From Dechloromonas sp. H13 (GTDB lineage Bacteria > Pseudomonadota > Gammaproteobacteria > Burkholderiales > Rhodocyclaceae): a stretch of 64,000 nucleotides of DNA. The position numbers and the translations under genes were made by a program. The stretch covers positions 62,001 to 126,000 of the forward strand of contig NZ_SSXX01000009.1 in NCBI RefSeq assembly GCF_009469615.1, written 5' to 3'. Below, piece after piece: positions 42,587 to 50,764 of this stretch; the first letter of the stretch is position 1, and each line of letters opens with the position of its first letter. The notes below the pieces were generated by a model. It did no database searches. It was given only the letters and a program-made list of their open reading frames with translations, and had not been told where the DNA came from.

Positions 42587-43981
42587 ATGAACGCCGATCC
42601 GCTGATCGCCACGCTCTCCGCCATCGTCGGTCCGGCCCACGTGCTGACTGCCGCCGCCGACCTCGCGCCCTTCGTCACCGACTGGCGCGGCCGCTACCGG
42701 GGCGCTGCGCGCTGCGTGGTGCGTCCGGCCGGGACCGCCGAAGTGGCGGCGGTCGTCCGGGCCTGCGCGGCGGCCGGTGCGCCCATCGTCCCGCAGGGCG
42801 GCAACTCCAGCCTGTGCGGCGCGGCGACACCGGACGCCGGCGGCGGCGCCGTCATCGTCAGCCTCGGGCGCCTGAACCGCATCGTTGCGGTCGACGCACA
42901 AAACGACACCATTTCCGTCGAGGCCGGGTGCACGCTGGCGGCGGTGCAGGACGCCGCGCGTGCCGCCGACCGCCTGTTCCCGCTGGCGCTCGCCTCCGAA
43001 GGCACGTGCCAGATCGGCGGCAATCTGTCGACCAACGCCGGCGGCGTCCAGGTGCTGCGCTACGGCAACACGCGCGACCTGACGCTCGGCCTCGAAGTCG
43101 TCCTGCCCGACGGCGAAGTCTGGAACGGCCTGCGCGGCCTGCGCAAGGACAACACCGGCTACGACCTCAAGCAGCTGTTCATCGGCGCCGAAGGCACGCT
43201 CGGCATCATCACCGCGGCGGTGTTGAAGCTCTTCCCGCTGCCGAAAACGCAGACCACCTGCTGGCTCAACGTCGCGACGCCGGCAGCTGCGGTCGACCTC
43301 CTGAATCGGGCAAAAACCGCGTTCGACGCGCATCTCACCGCCTTCGAGCTGGTCTCCGAAACCGCGCTCGGGCTGGTGCTCCGGCACATCCCCGGCGCCG
43401 CGCGGCCGGGCGCCGCCAGCCCGTGGTACGTGCTGGCCGAGTTCTCCGCGGCCGACCCAACCGCCGTCGAGGGCTGGCTGACGGAGCGGCTGGAACGCGG
43501 CGAGGCGGATGACGGCGTCGTCGCCCGCTCGCAGGCCCAGGCCGCGAAGCTGTGGTCGCTGCGCGAGAACATTTCGGAAGCGCAGAAGATCGAGGGCATC
43601 AGCATCAAGCACGACATCGCGGTGCCGGTGTCGCGCATTCCCGAGTTCCTGGCGCGCGCCGACGCGGCGCTGGCGGCCGCCTTTTCCGGCATCCGCGTCG
43701 TCGCCTTCGGCCATGTCGGCGACGGCAACCTGCATTACAACCTGTCGAAACCCGATGCGCAGGACAACGCCGCCTTCATCGCCGCGCAGCCGGCGGTCAA
43801 TCGCCTGGTGCATGACGCGGTCGACGCCCTGGGCGGGTCGATTTCCGCCGAGCATGGCATCGGCCAGCTCAAGCGCGAGGAATTGCTGCGTTACAAGAGT
43901 CCGGTCGAGATCGCCCTGATGCGCACCCTCAAGCAGGCGCTCGACCCGCGCGGGCTGATGAATCCGGGCAAGATCCTCTAG
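42587..43981 (+). CDS. FAD-binding D-2-hydroxyacid dehydrogenase (GlcD/D2HGDH-like)
   Basis: A 464-residue flavoprotein: FAD-binding PCMH domain with VRPAGTAEVAAVVRACAAAGAPIVPQGGNSSLCG, EGTCQIGGNLSTNAGGVQVLRYGNTRDL and GAEGTLGIITA, then the FAD-oxidase C domain with FGHVGDGNLHYNLS and SISAEHGIGQLKR. It oxidises D-2-hydroxyacids such as D-lactate, D-2-hydroxyglutarate or glycolate. No iron-sulfur glcF gene is adjacent, which favours the single-subunit D2HGDH-like group. It contains two copies of the iterated GTCGACCGCA word. Confidence 0.9.
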   Translation: MNADPLIATLSAIVGPAHVLTAAADLAPFVTDWRGRYRGAARCVVRPAGTAEVAAVVRACAAAGAPIVPQGGNSSLCGAATPDAGGGAVIVSLGRLNRIVAVDAQNDTISVEAGCTLAAVQDAARAADRLFPLALASEGTCQIGGNLSTNAGGVQVLRYGNTRDLTLGLEVVLPDGEVWNGLRGLRKDNTGYDLKQLFIGAEGTLGIITAAVLKLFPLPKTQTTCWLNVATPAAAVDLLNRAKTAFDAHLTAFELVSETALGLVLRHIPGAARPGAASPWYVLAEFSAADPTAVEGWLTERLERGEADDGVVARSQAQAAKLWSLRENISEAQKIEGISIKHDIAVPVSRIPEFLARADAALAAAFSGIRVVAFGHVGDGNLHYNLSKPDAQDNAAFIAAQPAVNRLVHDAVDALGGSISAEHGIGQLKREELLRYKSPVEIALMRTLKQALDPRGLMNPGKIL

Positions 43982-43994
43982 TCGCGGCTGGCCG

Positions 43995-44432
43995 TCAGTG
44001 GTCGATGGAATGCATCCGCTGGACCACGGCGGCAAGCACCGCCGTCGACCAGCCGAACATCAGCATGCCGGTCATCGCCTCGAAGCCGCCGAAGCCCGTC
44101 CAGTGGCCGGACAGGCTATGCACGTTGACCGCCAGCGTGGTGTAGTACTCCATCGAGTAGAACATGGCTTCGCGGACGCTGCCAATCATGCCGGCCTGAA
44201 CGTAGAACGCCGCCCAGACAATGACTTCCGCGAAATGAGTGACCAGCATGATGGCGACGATCCCGACCATCAGCGCCGAGCGCGCCGCCGGGTGCGCCTT
44301 CGCCTCAAGCATCGGCAGCCCGAAGCGCTTGAAGCTGCGGCGCACGACATCCATGCCGAAGCCATGCAGAATCACCGTGATGCAGAGGGGAATCAGCGCC
44401 ACCAGGATCTGCTGGAAATATTCGAATTGCAT
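43995..44432 (-). CDS. four-helix membrane protein, ion-channel-like
   Basis: A 145-residue protein with about four hydrophobic segments: QILVALIPLCITVILHGFGMDVV, ALMVGIVAIMLVTHFAEVIVWAAFYVQ, FYSMEYYTTLAVNV and MLMFGWSTAVLAAVV. The FYSMEYYTTLAVNVHSL stretch after a pore-like region recalls bacterial two-helix ion channels, but the selectivity-filter GYG is absent. I chose ATG 44432 because the longer frame prepends an Arg/Ser-rich shadow sequence. Function unknown. Confidence 0.65.
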   Translation of the reverse strand: MQFEYFQQILVALIPLCITVILHGFGMDVVRRSFKRFGLPMLEAKAHPAARSALMVGIVAIMLVTHFAEVIVWAAFYVQAGMIGSVREAMFYSMEYYTTLAVNVHSLSGHWTGFGGFEAMTGMLMFGWSTAVLAAVVQRMHSIDH

Positions 44433-44460
44433 CGTGGCCTCCGGGTCGGGTGTCGGCGAT

Positions 44461-44715
44461 TCAGCGCTTGCGGGCCAGCTGCCGGGCGAAGGCCGCGTCG
44501 TTTTTTGTGATGCGGGGCGCCGGCTGCGGACCCTGGGCGTCGACGAAGGCCACGAATTCGTCGAGCGGCAGCGCCGGCGAGACTTCGCGGTCGCTGCCAT
44601 CCACCCGCTCGCGCAGCAGGAACAGACCGCTGCCGGTCATCACCATCAGGTAATTTCGCCCCTCGCTGCGCTTGTTGAGCCGGGCGACCGCCGCCGTGGC
44701 ACGGGTCGAACGCAT
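44461..44715 (-). CDS. hypothetical protein, 84 residues
   Basis: Not recognised. A basic small soluble protein beginning MRSTRATAAVARLNKRSEGRN, followed by LMVMTGSGLFLLRERVDGSD and a C-terminal AFARQLARKR. It lies between two other small minus-strand genes, 19 bases after the preceding stop, and is likely co-transcribed with them. The start at 44715 excludes an Arg-rich N-terminal extension. Confidence 0.5.
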   Translation of the reverse strand: MRSTRATAAVARLNKRSEGRNYLMVMTGSGLFLLRERVDGSDREVSPALPLDEFVAFVDAQGPQPAPRITKNDAAFARQLARKR

Positions 44716-44734
44716 GATTTCTTCCTCCCGGCGC

Positions 44735-44932
44735 CTAGCGGTATTGCCGGAACACCGCCCGCGCATCCTGATGGGCGCGCTCCAGCGTGCAGATCGAAGG
44801 ATCGTCGTCGTGCCCGCTGAAGAAATCGTCGGCCTGGGCGCGCATCACCATGGCGATGGCCGCCTGGTCGGTAGCGTCGTACTTCTCGGTGATCAGCGTG
44901 GTCACTTCGTCGAGGTGCTCTTCGTAGGTCAT
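44735..44932 (-). CDS. hypothetical protein, 65 residues
   Basis: Not recognised. An acidic helical protein beginning MTYEEHLDEVTTLITEKYDATDQAAIAMVMRA, ending RAVFRQYR. Its ATG overlaps the stop of the Cys-cluster gene (ATGA), which supports it being real and coupled. It may be a partner of the YkgJ-like protein. Confidence 0.6.
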   Translation of the reverse strand: MTYEEHLDEVTTLITEKYDATDQAAIAMVMRAQADDFFSGHDDDPSICTLERAHQDARAVFRQYR

Positions 44933-45249
44933 GGAGTCGGTCCGGCAAGGTAGAGGGTCCGTTCGGCGCGGCAGTCGTCGCCACCCATCCGGTAGTCGCG
45001 GCAGATGAAGGGGCGGCGCGCGTAGATGGTGCACCGCATGGTATTGCGATCGAGCGCCGCGCACCAGCCGTCGGCGAGCCGCCGCAGCACCCAGCCGCCC
45101 CAGCGATCCTCGGCAGTGAAGCGGGCAGGAACGTCGTCGTCGCCGGTCAGCATGACTTCCAGGCGGCAGCAGCAGGCGGCGCAGGTGTCGCAGGAAACCG
45201 CCGCATCGTTGCCGGCGGCGGGGTCAGCCGCGTTCGGGTGCGGTTTCAG
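44929..45249 (-). CDS. YkgJ-type zinc/iron Cys-cluster protein, apparent CTG start
   Basis: A 106-residue protein with an N-terminal cysteine cluster, CDTCAACCCRLEV, then WCAALDRNTMRCTIYARRPFICRDYRMGGDDC: the CxxCxxCC plus C-x-Y-x-RP-x2-CR-x-Y pattern of the YkgJ family. The only ATG in frame (45153) comes after the first cluster and would remove four metal ligands. No ATG, GTG or TTG exists between that point and the upstream in-frame stop at 45352. CTG 45249 overlaps the hslO stop (CTGA), so translational coupling with a CTG start is the simplest reading. Function of the family is unknown. Confidence 0.75.
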   Translation of the reverse strand: MKPHPNAADPAAGNDAAVSCDTCAACCCRLEVMLTGDDDVPARFTAEDRWGGWVLRRLADGWCAALDRNTMRCTIYARRPFICRDYRMGGDDCRAERTLYLAGPTP

Positions 45250-46124
45250 TGCAGCGTCCGGCCGGCGTCGGAAAACAGCTCGGCGACGTCCTCGGCGCTG
45301 AAGCGGTATTCGTGGTTGCAGATGTCGTCGCGGATCAGGATCTCGCCGTGCTCACGCAGGATCGTCTCGGCATCCTCGCGGCCCAGGCTGCGGATCATGT
45401 CGCGCACCTTGGTCCAGTCCTCCGGGCAGTGGTAGACCACCGGCGCCGGGTCGTAGACGCGCACGCCGTGGCTCGCCATGTCCTCATGGAAGAGGCGGCC
45501 GAGCAGGGCCTCGGCGTCGAGCTCGAGCAGTTCGCCCGGCTTGACGGTGGCGGCGAGCTGGGTGATGCGGTGCCAGCCATCGGCGTCGCGGGCGTCGGCC
45601 TCCGGCATCTTCTGCAGGAACAGGCAGGCGGCGGCCCTCGGGCCGGCGCTCACGAACAGGCGCGAGGGCTGTTGTTCGGACTGTTCGAGGTAGTGTTCGA
45701 AAATCGCCGCGATGCTGTCACCGACCAGCGGGACGAAGCTCTGGTAGGGGTGGCGGGCGTTCGGCTGGTCGAGGCTGAGCATCAGCTGGCCGCCCTGGTC
45801 GGCGCCGAGCAGCGCCGGCACCGGCGCCGGCAGGACGACCGGGTTGCTGCGCGCCATGCCGCGCATCTGCAGCTGCTCGTTGCAGTCCATGACCAGCAGC
45901 TGGATCGGGCCGTTGCCACGCAACTGCAGCGTCAGGCGCCCGGGTTGCTTGAGCTGGGCGGCGATCAGCGCGGTGACGGCGGCAGTCTCGCCGAGCAGTT
46001 GGGCGACCGTCGGCTGGTAGTTGCGGTCGACCTGCATTTGCTGCCAGGAATCGCCGAGGTGAACGATGGCGCCGCGGATGTCGAGGTGCTCGAAGAGGAA
46101 ACGGCGGACGCTGCTGCCGCTCAT
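45246..46124 (-). CDS. hslO: Hsp33-type redox chaperone with reduced cysteine set
   Basis: A 292-residue protein with the Hsp33 core: RGAIVHLGDSW, TALIAAQLKQPGRLTLQLRGNGPIQLLV, YFEHYLEQSEQ-like block FEHYLEQSEQQPSRL and the linker region. The canonical C-terminal CxC and CxxC zinc switch is not complete: only Cys233 (YHCPEDW) and Cys269 (DDICNHEYRF) remain, with acidic or His residues nearby. Oxidative activation through two disulfides is therefore not possible in the E. coli manner. It overlaps the arsC-like stop at one end and the YkgJ gene at the other. Confidence 0.85.
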   Translation of the reverse strand: MSGSSVRRFLFEHLDIRGAIVHLGDSWQQMQVDRNYQPTVAQLLGETAAVTALIAAQLKQPGRLTLQLRGNGPIQLLVMDCNEQLQMRGMARSNPVVLPAPVPALLGADQGGQLMLSLDQPNARHPYQSFVPLVGDSIAAIFEHYLEQSEQQPSRLFVSAGPRAAACLFLQKMPEADARDADGWHRITQLAATVKPGELLELDAEALLGRLFHEDMASHGVRVYDPAPVVYHCPEDWTKVRDMIRSLGREDAETILREHGEILIRDDICNHEYRFSAEDVAELFSDAGRTLH

Positions 46125-46465
46125 TTGAGTTCGGCGGCGTAGGTTTCGGGGGCGAAGCCGACCAGCAGCTTGCTGCCGGTGTCGAGCACCGGCCGCTTGA
46201 TCAGCGCCGGATACTGCGCCATCAATTTGAGGGCTTTTGGCGCGTCGACCGCAGAACGCTCCTCATCGCTCAGCTTCTTCCACATCAGGCCGCGCGTGTT
46301 GAGCAGCTTCTCCCAGCCGGCGCGTGCCGCCCAGTCGGGCAGGTTGGCCTCGGCGACACCGGCCTTCTTGTAATCGACGAATTCGTAGGCGACGCCGTTG
46401 TCGCTGAGCCAGGTCATGGCCTTCTTCATCGTGTCGCAGTTCTTGATGCCGTAGAGTTTGGTCAT
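46121..46465 (-). CDS. ArsC/Spx-family protein (YffB-like)
   Basis: A 114-residue thioredoxin-fold protein: MTKLYGIKNCDTMKKAMTWL places a single Cys at position 10, followed by EFVDYKKAG, NTRGLMWKKL and the RPVLDTGSKLLVGF C-terminal block. YffB-like proteins are glutathione-dependent thiol reductases rather than true arsenate reductases. It is coupled to hslO by a four-base overlap, a link that fits thiol stress. A copy of the iterated word lies inside at 46244. Confidence 0.88.
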   Translation of the reverse strand: MTKLYGIKNCDTMKKAMTWLSDNGVAYEFVDYKKAGVAEANLPDWAARAGWEKLLNTRGLMWKKLSDEERSAVDAPKALKLMAQYPALIKRPVLDTGSKLLVGFAPETYAAELK

Positions 46466-46689
46466 TTTGGTAGTGATTGGATGGTTCTTGCTGGAAGAGG
46501 TTATTGTAGCCGGGGACACGGTTGTGCCCTCAGCGGCTTGACGGCGTGTTCCAGGAATGCGGCTTTTTTTGAGCAAACTGCCGCTCTCCGGAACCACTAT
46601 GACCGCACAGCACAGGAGCGCATCGCGTTGCCTACAGTTGAATGCCTCCAGTGCCAATATCCTGCCCTGCGAACGCGCATGAGCGGGTG

Positions 46690-47463
46690 CTATTTTTGGA
46701 GAATCGGTTTCAGTAGCAGCCAGATGGACGTGCCCAGGATCATCCACGCGAAGGTGGTCTTCATGGTTCGTTCCGGCAGTCGGTGAGCCAATGCCACGCC
46801 AGCTGAGACGGTAAGAAGCCCTCCGATCGCCAAGGGGAGGCCAACGGACCAGTCTACGTGCCGGGCGCTGCCGTAGGTAATCAGGGCGACAAGCGAGCAA
46901 GGCGTGACCAGCGCCAGAGAAAGACTTTGAGCGACGGTTTGCCGTTGACCGAAAAGACTCGTGAAGATGGGCGTTGCCACCAGCCCACCGCCAACCCCCA
47001 GAAGCCCCATGCAGGCGCCACCCAGAATGCCGACAGCAGGCATCAGTCGAGGGCTCAGGCGGCTGGCCGTTTCCTCCGAAACGGGCTTCTTCCGCCCAGC
47101 CAGCATGCGGAGCGCCAGACCGAGGAGAAATATGCTGAACACGGTACGCAATACATTTGGATTCAAGCTCGTGGCCAGGTAGGCCACCAACAAGGTCGTT
47201 ACCGAGGCAAGCAGTCCGATCTGGATGGCGGTTCGCCAGGGAACGGGATGCCGACGAGTGTATCGCCACCAGCCGACGACCAGGATGGGAACCATCATGG
47301 CCAGCGAGGTTCCCTGCGCCAGCGCTTGCTCCATCCCGAGAACAAGCCCGAGAAAGGGGATTGCAATAATCCCGCCGCCAATACCGAACAGGCCGCCAAA
47401 AAAGCCCAGTGCGGCGCCCAGCATGAGCATGGTCAGAAGATCGACGATCGCCGGCAGATGCAT
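46690..47463 (-). CDS. TauE/SafE-family membrane transporter
   Basis: A 257-residue protein with about eight helices and the two internal-repeat signatures FFGGLFGIGGGIIAIPFLGLVLG and CMGLLGVGGGLVATPIFTSLFG. The family exports sulfite, sulfoacetate or other organic anions. It starts 24 bases after the tartrate/malate dehydrogenase and is probably co-transcribed with it, so an anion linked to tartrate use is possible. Specificity is unknown. Confidence 0.88.
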   Translation of the reverse strand: MHLPAIVDLLTMLMLGAALGFFGGLFGIGGGIIAIPFLGLVLGMEQALAQGTSLAMMVPILVVGWWRYTRRHPVPWRTAIQIGLLASVTTLLVAYLATSLNPNVLRTVFSIFLLGLALRMLAGRKKPVSEETASRLSPRLMPAVGILGGACMGLLGVGGGLVATPIFTSLFGQRQTVAQSLSLALVTPCSLVALITYGSARHVDWSVGLPLAIGGLLTVSAGVALAHRLPERTMKTTFAWMILGTSIWLLLKPILQK

Positions 47464-47487
47464 TGTCAGGCTTTCCGGATGCGACGT

Positions 47488-48579
47488 TTACTGGGGAGCA
47501 AGCGATTCCAGCGCCTTGGCAATCGCCTTTCCCGACTCGCTTGTCGTGGCGCTCCCGCCCATGTCGGGTGTTCGCGGGCCGTTGATGAGCACTTCCTCGA
47601 TCGCTTTCATCATCGCATCATGGGCTGCCTTGTATCTGGCATCGCCATTCCCGAGGAAGTCGAGCATCATGGCCCCGGACCAGATCATGGCGATGGGATT
47701 GGCGATGCCTTGGCCGTAAATGTCCGGTGCCGAGCCATGCACCGGTTCGAAGAGGGAAGGGAAGGTGCGCTCGGGATTGAGATTGGCGGATGGGGCAATG
47801 CCGATCGTGCCAGTGCAGGCAGGCCCCAGGTCGGAAAGGATGTCGCCGAAGAGATTGGAGGCCACGACGACATCGAAGCGCTCCGGGCTGAGCACGAAGC
47901 GGGCGCTCAGGATGTCGATGTGGTACTTGTCCCAGCGGACGTCGGGGTAGTGCTCGGCCATGGCGGCCAGACGCTCGTCCCAGTAGGGCATGCTGATCGC
48001 GATGCCGTTTGACTTGGTCGCCGCCGTCAGGTGCTTTTTCGGCCGCTGTCGGGCCAGATCGAAGGCAAATTTCAGGATGCGATCGGTTCCCTTGCGCGTG
48101 AAGATCGACTCCTGAATCACCGTTTCGCGGTCCGTCCCTTCGAAAATCCGGCCGCCGACCGAGGAGTATTCCCCTTCCGTGTTTTCGCGGATGACGAAGA
48201 AGTCGATGTCGCCCACCTTGCGGTTGGCCAGCGGGCAGGGAACGCCCGGCATCAGGCGAACCGGGCGCACATTGGCGTACTGGTCGAAATCGCGGCGGAA
48301 CTTGAGTAGCGAGCCCCAGAGCGAGACGTGGTCCGGCACGGTGGCGGGCCAGCCGACGGCGCCGAAGTAGATGGCGTCAAAGCGCCTTAGCTGCTCGAAC
48401 CAGTCGTCCGGCATCATCCTGCCGTGTTCGAGGTAGTAATCGCAATTCGCCCACGCGAAGGTCGTGAATTCCAGATCAAGGTCGAATTTGCGCATCGCCA
48501 CGTCAAGGACGCGCAGACCCTCGGGCATGACTTCCTTGCCGATCCCGTCGCCGGCGATCACCGCGATTTTGTGCTTCAT
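47488..48579 (-). CDS. tartrate dehydrogenase / D-malate dehydrogenase (decarboxylating)
   Basis: A 363-residue member of the isopropylmalate dehydrogenase superfamily, the size of TtuC and DmlA. It has GDGIGKEVMPEGLRVL, FGAVGWPATVPDHVSLWG, the arginine-rich RRDFDQYANVRPVR, FFVIRENTEGEYSSVGGR, SNLFGDILSDLGP and the NAD region FEPVHGSAPDIYGQGIANPIA. It oxidises tartrate or D-malate with NAD. It is divergent from a DmlR-type LysR regulator and close to tartrate dehydratase, so both routes of tartrate breakdown are represented. Confidence 0.93.
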   Translation of the reverse strand: MKHKIAVIAGDGIGKEVMPEGLRVLDVAMRKFDLDLEFTTFAWANCDYYLEHGRMMPDDWFEQLRRFDAIYFGAVGWPATVPDHVSLWGSLLKFRRDFDQYANVRPVRLMPGVPCPLANRKVGDIDFFVIRENTEGEYSSVGGRIFEGTDRETVIQESIFTRKGTDRILKFAFDLARQRPKKHLTAATKSNGIAISMPYWDERLAAMAEHYPDVRWDKYHIDILSARFVLSPERFDVVVASNLFGDILSDLGPACTGTIGIAPSANLNPERTFPSLFEPVHGSAPDIYGQGIANPIAMIWSGAMMLDFLGNGDARYKAAHDAMMKAIEEVLINGPRTPDMGGSATTSESGKAIAKALESLAPQ

Positions 48580-48678
48580 GTCGATCTCCCCTGCAATGCG
48601 CGAATGTTGGTTCGGCTAGCTTAGCGGTCACGAAAATATTTACAATCCATTCAAATGTGAATTCCGTGGATACGATTC

Positions 48679-49593
48679 GTGAATATTCGGCCCCAACTCG
48701 ACGATCTCCGCCTGTTTTGTGTCGTTGCACGCAACCGCAGTTTTGCCGAAACCGCCCGCGAACTTGGGGTTTCCAAGGCCGTGGTCAGCAAGCGGATTGC
48801 GTTGCTTGAGGCGGCGGTCCAGGAAAGGCTGTTCCATCGGACGACGCGCAACGTCTTTCTGACGGCGCAGGGCGAGATCGTCCATCAATGGGCGCAACGC
48901 ATCCTCGAGGACGTCGACCTGATGGGAGAAGCGATCTCCCGGGAAAAGGCGGCGCCGAGCGGACTCCTGCGGATTTGCAGCAGCACCGGCTTTGGGCGCA
49001 GTCGTCTGGCACCTGCCCTCTCCGCGTTGGCGCGGCAATTCCCGCAACTCGAGATCCAAGTCGAACTGTTCGACCGCCTCGTCGATCTCGTCGATGAAGG
49101 CTTTCAACTCGACATCCGGATCGGCCATGTGCACGAGGGGAACGTCATCAAGCGCCGGATTGCCCGCAATCGGCGGGTGCTGTGTGCCGCGCCGTCCTAT
49201 GTCGAACGATTCGGGATGCCGCAATCGCTGGAGGACCTGAAGGCGCATCGCTGCATTCCGATCCGCGAGCGCGACCAGGATTTCGGACGTTGGGAACTGG
49301 AGGGGCCGGAAGGCCTCGTCGCCATCAAGGTCAGCGGGCCGCTCTCGGCCAACAACGGGGAAATTGTCCGCCAGTGGGCCATCGACGGTCACGGCATCAT
49401 TCTGCGCTCGACCTGGGACATCTCCCGTGAGATCGAGGCCGGTGCGCTGCTGCCGGTATTGCCGCAGTACTTCCAGCAGGCGGACGTCTGGGCTGTCTAT
49501 CCTTCCCGGCTATCGGTATCCGCCAAGGTCAAGGTCTGCGTCGAATTTCTTGAGCAATGGTTCGACCAGACCGGGATGAACGAACGCCTGTAG
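48679..49593 (+). CDS. LysR-family regulator (DmlR-like)
   Basis: A 304-residue LTTR. The N-terminal helix-turn-helix is LRLFCVVARNRSFAETARELGVSKAVVSKRIALLE, followed by the effector domain with the CrgA/DmlR-like GLLRICSSTGFGRSRLAPAL and DIRIGHVHEGNVIKRRIARNRRVLCAAPSY. It starts at GTG 48679, 99 bases from the divergent dehydrogenase gene it presumably controls. The inducer is likely tartrate or malate. Confidence 0.9.
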   Translation: MNIRPQLDDLRLFCVVARNRSFAETARELGVSKAVVSKRIALLEAAVQERLFHRTTRNVFLTAQGEIVHQWAQRILEDVDLMGEAISREKAAPSGLLRICSSTGFGRSRLAPALSALARQFPQLEIQVELFDRLVDLVDEGFQLDIRIGHVHEGNVIKRRIARNRRVLCAAPSYVERFGMPQSLEDLKAHRCIPIRERDQDFGRWELEGPEGLVAIKVSGPLSANNGEIVRQWAIDGHGIILRSTWDISREIEAGALLPVLPQYFQQADVWAVYPSRLSVSAKVKVCVEFLEQWFDQTGMNERL

Positions 49594-49595
49594 CG

Positions 49596-50519
49596 CTACC
49601 AGTTCGAGCGGTTCTGGCTCGGACTGTCCGCATGCTGGCTCAGATAGTTGCGCAGGTGTTCGACAAAATAGGCAACCTTGGCGGAAAGGTTCAGTCGTTC
49701 CAGGTATACCGCATAGACATCGGCGGGCGGCGTGTCGTAATCCGCCAGAACCTGCACCAGTCGGCCACTCCGCAGATACTTGGCGACATCCCACTCGGCG
49801 CGCATCAGGATGCCATGCCCCTCCAAAGCCCAGTTGAGGGCGACTTCCCCGTCATTGGTGCTCAACTTTCCATGCACCTTGACGGTTTCCGTTTGCTTCC
49901 CGCGGCTCAGTCGCCAATTGCCATAGGCGGCTTCATTTTGTCGCAGCACGATGCACTGATGTTGCGTGAGCTCATGGGGATGGGCGGGATGGCCGGCCGT
50001 GCGCAGGTATGTCGGCGATGCGCACAGGAGCCGCCGGTTGGCGGCGATCTTCTTGGCAATCAGCCGTGAGTCGGGCATGTCGCCAAAGCGGATCGAAACG
50101 TCGATCGCTTCATCCGGGAGGCTGACCGGACGGTCGGTAAGGTGGAGTTGTACCTCGACGTCCGGGTAGGTTTTCGTGAACGCCGAGATGGCCGGGCCGA
50201 TGTAGGAACGACCAAAGCCAAGCGGCGCATTGACCCGCAACAACCCTTTCGGGGCAGCGCGGCTGCTTGATACCAGACGCTCCATTTCGTCGATGTCGCT
50301 CAGGATGCGCAACGCATTCGCGAAATAGACCTCGCCTTCGCTGGTGAGGCTGATCCGGCGGGTTGTCCGATTGAGGAGCCGCACGCCGAGACGTTCCTCC
50401 AGTTGTGACAGGCGCCGGGAAACCGCCGGCGGGGTCAGGTTCAGTTCCCGCGCGGTGGCTGCGAGGCTCCCCTGTTTGACCAGAAGACAGAAGAAGGCGA
50501 GTTCCGAGTCGGTGTTCAT
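49596..50519 (-). CDS. LysR-family regulator of the tartrate transporter-dehydratase operon
   Basis: A 307-residue LTTR: FFCLLVKQGSLAATARELNLTPPAVSRRLSQLEERLGVRLLNRTTRRISLT, then GLLRVNAPLGFGRSYIGPAI and DVSIRFGDMPDSRLIAKKIAANRRLLCASP. It is clearly related to the other LysR here but not a recent duplicate. It converges tail-to-tail with that gene (two bases apart) and is divergent from the MFS transporter across 245 AT-rich bases. Confidence 0.9.
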   Translation of the reverse strand: MNTDSELAFFCLLVKQGSLAATARELNLTPPAVSRRLSQLEERLGVRLLNRTTRRISLTSEGEVYFANALRILSDIDEMERLVSSSRAAPKGLLRVNAPLGFGRSYIGPAISAFTKTYPDVEVQLHLTDRPVSLPDEAIDVSIRFGDMPDSRLIAKKIAANRRLLCASPTYLRTAGHPAHPHELTQHQCIVLRQNEAAYGNWRLSRGKQTETVKVHGKLSTNDGEVALNWALEGHGILMRAEWDVAKYLRSGRLVQVLADYDTPPADVYAVYLERLNLSAKVAYFVEHLRNYLSQHADSPSQNRSNW

Positions 50520-50537
50520 TAGTAAGTTTTTTGCAAT

Positions 50538-50556
50538 GATGTTTTAACTTTACATC
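50538..50556. promoter_or_regulatory. candidate LysR operator
   Basis: GATGT, nine AT-rich bases and ACATC form an inverted repeat in the AT-rich intergenic region just upstream of the LysR gene that ends at 50519, opposite the MFS operon. Size and position suit an LTTR recognition site. Confidence 0.45.
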
Positions 50557-50764
50557 GATTCATATTTTTTCCAAAGGTTTTAACCTCCGCTCCACGCTAC
50601 ACCCCCATGGAGAACAGCGCTTTTCGGGACGAAGGATCGAAAAAGCGAAAGAGCCGCAGAAGACGGTGGAAATGGCCAAGGCCCGCCGGGCCGGGTCGAG
50701 TGGCGGTAGAGACATCGGCGCTACCGGCATCGGTTGGTAATCGTCAAAAGAGAGGAGACGCTCA

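Noticed and set aside
46121-46465. True arsenate reductase
   Set aside because: No other ars gene is nearby and the sequence matches YffB-like thiol reductases; coupling to hslO suggests general thiol stress.
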